Positions 60,430 through 64,000 of a stretch of 64,000 bases of DNA are shown here, piece after piece. Origin of the DNA: Sipunculus nudus (Eukaryota; Annelida; Sipuncula; Golfingiida; Sipunculidae); contig CM049313.1 in NCBI GenBank assembly GCA_026874595.1, positions 64,236,159 to 64,300,158 on the forward strand, written 5' to 3'. Within the stretch, counting starts at the first letter, position 1; each line of letters begins with the position of its first letter. A model generated the notes under the pieces. That model saw only the letters and a program-made list of their open reading frames with translations. It was not told where the DNA came from and ran no database searches. The translations under genes were made by a program, and so were the position numbers.

Positions 60430-62540
60430 ACACTGCATAGTGCACCAACAGATTACAATACAGACACTGTACCAGAATCATCAGATGTCAACAGAAACAT
60501 TACAACACAGAGTCAGACACTGTACCTGAATCATAAGATGTCAACAGATACATTACAACACAAATCAGACACTGTACCAGTTGCATCAGATGTCAACAGA
60601 TACATTACTATACAGAGTCAGACACTGTACCAGAATCATCAGGTGTCAACAGATACATTACAACACAGAGTCAGACACTGTACCAGAATCATCAGATGTC
60701 AACAGATACATTACAACACAGAGTCAGGCACTGTACCTGCATCATCTGATGTCAACAGACATATTAAAACACAGAGTCAGACACAGTACCAGAATCATCA
60801 GATGTCAACAGATACATTACAACACAGAGTCAGACACTGTACCAGAATCATCAGATATCAACAGATACATTACAACACAGAGTCAGACACTGTACCAGAT
60901 CATCAGGTGTCAACAGATACATTACAACACAGAGTCAGACACTGTACCAGAATCATAAAGTGTCAACAGATATATTACAACACAGAGTCGGATCCAGAAC
61001 CAGAATCATCAGATGTCAACAGATACATTACTATACAGAGTCAGACACTGTACCAGAATCATCAGGTGTCAACAGATACATTACAACACAGAGTCAGACA
61101 CTGTACCAGAATCATCAGATGTCAACAGATACATTACAACACAGAGTCAGACACTGTACCAGCAACATCTGATGTCAACAGACATATTACAACACAGAGT
61201 CAGACATTGTACCAGAATCATAAGGTGTCAACAGATATATTACAACACAGAGTCAGACACTGTACCAGAATCATCAGGTGTCAACAGATACATTACAACA
61301 CAGAGTCAGACACAATACCAGAATCATCAGGTGTCAACAGATACATTACAACACAGAGTCAGACACTGTACCAGATCATCAGGTGTCAACAGATACATTA
61401 CAACACAGAGTCAGACACTGTACCAGTATCATCTGATGTCAACAGATATATTACAACACGGAGTCAGACACTGTACCAGTATCATCAGATATCAACAGAT
61501 ACATTACAACACAGAGTCAGACACTGTACCAGAATCATCAGATGTCAACAGATACATTACGATACAGAGTCAGACACTGTACTAGAATCATCAGGTGTCA
61601 ACAGATACATTACAACACAGAGTCAGACACTGTACCAGAATCATCAGATGTCAACAGATACATTACTATACAGAGCAAGACACTGTACCAGAATCATCAG
61701 GTGTCAACAGATACATTACAACACAGAGTCAGACACTGTACCAGAATCATCAGATGTCAACAGATACATTACAACACAGAGTCAGACACTGTACCAGAAT
61801 CATCAGGTGTCAACAGATACATTACTATAGAGTAAGACACTGTACCAGAATCATCAGGTGTCAACAGATACATTACAACACAGAGTCAGACACTGTACCA
61901 GTATCATCCGATGTCAACAGATATATTACAACACAGAGTCAGACACTGTACCAGAATCATCAGATGTCAACAGATACATTACTATACAGAGTCAGACACT
62001 GTACCAGTATCATCAGATATCAACAGATACATTACAACACAGAGTCAGACACTGTACCAGAATCATCAGGTGTCAACAGATACATTACTATACAGAGTCA
62101 GACACTGTACCAGAATCATCAGGTGTCAACAGATACATTACAACACAGAGTCAGACACTGTACCAGAATCATCAGATGTCAACAGATACATTACTATACA
62201 GAGTCAGACACTGTACCAGAATCATCAGGTGTCAACAGATACATTACAACACAGAGTCAGACACAGTACCAGAATCATAAGGTGTCAACAGATACATTAC
62301 TATACAGAGTCAGACACTGTACCAGAATCATCAGGTGTCAACAGATACATTACAACACAGAGTCAGACACTGTACCAGAATCATCAGGTGTCAACAGATA
62401 CATTACAACACAGAGTCAGACACAGTACCAGAATCATAAGGTGTCAACAGATACATTACTATACAGAGTCAGACACTGTACCAGTACAGAGTTAGACACT
62501 GTACCAGTATCAGATGTCAACAGATACATTACAGGTCACA
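60430..62540 (+). repeat. 53-bp satellite array, about 39 units
   Basis: The unit is AGATGTCAACAGATACATTA then CAACACAGAGTCAGACACTG then TACCAGAATCATC (53 bases). Main variants are AGATGTC/AGGTGTC/AGATATC and CAACACA/CTATACA. Identity between neighbours is high. The consensus has no stop codon in any plus-strand frame, and 53 is not a multiple of 3, so each frame runs through all three phases of the unit; this produces overlapping frames of up to 430 codons. These have no start context, no signal and no homology I recognise, and are not called genes. The first and last units are degenerate. Confidence 0.95.
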
Positions 62541-63559
62541 TGAGAAATAGCAATTAAGTCCTTCACATTCATAAATATTTTCAAAGTGCCAATTTAGACA
62601 TGTTAGGTGAAGCGCCATCTGTCTGATATGAGTTTAACACCATCAAACTGGCCAATTAATAATAAGTAAAAATATTCATAGTTTTGAAATAAATTTTAAT
62701 GAGGAAGTTTGGTAATCTCGCAGGCACAAAGACTAAACATTATGTACGTGGAACCTTAACTGTAGTGTGCCTTAAATGTATCATATTGTGGGTCATACTG
62801 TGTGTTAAATATCATGATATATAAAGTATCGTGAGACATGGGGATAAATAACTACTTGCTACATATAATGTGCTAATTTTCAGTATTAAAGCTTATAAGA
62901 GTAACCATATGACTGTTTGTCCTTGGAAAATATAAAATCACTCCATGCCTATAGTGTGTGCACTGTCATGGTCTTCAGCTTGTTTCTGTGTAAACCTGTA
63001 CAAATATACAGCATCAAAACTGGCAGCATCATCTTGAAGTGTATACTGGCTCTGTATCCTTAATAAACAGTGCGTGATAATAACTGATGTAACAAGCTGG
63101 CAATTAAGTCAAGGGGAACAAGGTCAAATCAACAAGACATGACTAAATGTGAACAAAGTCATGCACATAAGATGTATAGTTGGTGTTCTGATGTTAAATA
63201 CTAGAACTAGATCATCTAGAATTAATATCAACAGCTTTGAGCCAAATTAACAGGGTGTATGGGTGGTAACAGAAACAAGTATGAACTATCTGTTCCCATA
63301 TGGAGGTATATCTGTACATGAGTCACTAGTTCAAGTCATAAATTTGAACCAGTGAAGTATGTTGTACTTTTGGAAGTCTTGTAAAAGAAATGAAATAGAT
63401 CTCCATGATGATAAACATTCTGTAGGAGATACTACCTGTAAATTAAGATGGTCTTCAACAACATTAGAGGAAATGACTCATCTTTAAACTTGAATTTGTT
63501 GTATTACATCTCCCCTGAAGAAAGGAAGTACCTATGCTTAATTCCTTTTAAGGTATCCT
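62541..63559. other. Non-coding stretch, no gene seen
   Basis: No coding exon or repeat recognised. Confidence 0.5.
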
Positions 63560-64000
63560 GCTCACTAGGCAAAATATAAATAATAAAAAAATTCATTAAA
63601 TTAAGATTTCATAGGTGGCACCACCAACCTAATGCACCCCTTACAGATCACCCAGGCCAGTAATGACTCCTTATTTCATAATGACCTATCAAGGAGTTCA
63701 TGTGAGAAGCGGATAACATTTGTTTCTATAAATAGCTCTGTGACCTTGAAGAGTAGGTCAAGGTCACCCATGTTTGAGCTTGAACCAGATTCTGTTCATA
63801 TGCATCTGCAGTGAAGAAATGGAGTTCCTGTGTTGAATTCTTTTTGAGATATCCAGCTGTCAAAGTTTAAATTAACAGATGCCAAACGGACAGACAGACA
63901 CTTAGACAGACAGCAGTTTGAAGGCATGGCCCATTGAGTAATAACAATAGCCCATCAGCCCTTATATGCAGAGGTTTTAGCAGAATTTCGCAAAAATTAA
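63560..64000 (+). mobile_element. Partial copy of the 57.5 kb nested repeat
   Basis: Shares GGTGGCACCACC (63,614-63,625), TAGGTCAAGGTCACCCATG, TTTGAGATATCC, ACGGACAGACAGACA and AATAGCCCATCAGCC with the 57.5-58.4 kb copy. The hairpin end is degenerate here. The left edge is uncertain and the right runs to the window end. Confidence 0.6.

Noticed and set aside
60480-62500. CTGATGA (minus strand) in every satellite unit as a hammerhead core
   Set aside because: No GAAA follows at a suitable distance in the unit and flanks do not pair as stem I.
60538-62557. Overlapping open frames up to 430 codons
   Set aside because: They are translations of a 53-bp satellite that lacks stops in any forward frame; all frames are open and give shifted versions of the same peptides.

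Overview
This 64 kb window is AT-rich, CpG-poor, repeat-laden animal nuclear DNA. I see no operons, no bacterial-type genes and no rRNA. The mix of dispersed repeats rich in GGTCAAGGTCA-like motifs, repeat tails with ACGGACGGACGG-like runs, tRNA-derived short repeats, MITEs and (TA)n tracts suggests a mollusc, most likely a bivalve. That placement is an inference, made without any database search.

Only one protein-coding gene is well supported: a 275-residue, secreted or cell-surface, GAS1-like protein (22,046-22,873, +). It has two tandem ten-cysteine GFR-alpha/GAS1-type domains in one coding exon, as in vertebrate GAS1. A good 3' splice site at 21,786 suggests at least one upstream non-coding exon. 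The best promoter candidate is a CpG-dense, CCAAT/GC-box region at about 8.65-9.3 kb, which contains a strong GTGAGT donor. If so, the gene has an intron of about 13 kb. Almost everything else looks intergenic or intronic. Short open frames elsewhere are mostly low-complexity or repeat-derived.

Layout: 1-8.6 kb holds a truncated Harbinger-like MITE, a CT/TA-rich triplicated block and a 26-bp minisatellite split by other repeats. 8.65-9.3 kb is the promoter candidate. 15.6-17.5 kb is a composite repeat carrying nuclear-receptor-type half-sites and an intact nested MITE. 19.9-21.6 kb is a 28-30 bp minisatellite just before the gene. 22-23.4 kb is the GAS1-like gene with a long G-run after it. 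25.5 kb has another MITE and 29.4-30.06 kb a 42-bp minisatellite. 32.6-32.9 kb has a tRNA-derived SINE and a CTCF-like site. 35-41 and 45.6-50.6 kb hold several copies of a hairpin-ended repeat family. 42.1 kb has a PBX/MEIS-like site. 44.2-44.4 kb has a hammerhead-ribozyme-like motif beside (TA)n. 49.8 kb has a 160-bp near-perfect palindrome with 10-bp target duplications. 57.1-59.1 kb is a nested repeat pair. 60.4-62.5 kb is a 53-bp satellite. A further repeat copy runs off the end of the window.

The most interesting items are the hammerhead-like motif, the palindromic element with a recoverable empty site, and the dispersed repeats that carry conserved GGTGGCGCCACC palindromes and AGGTCA arrays.
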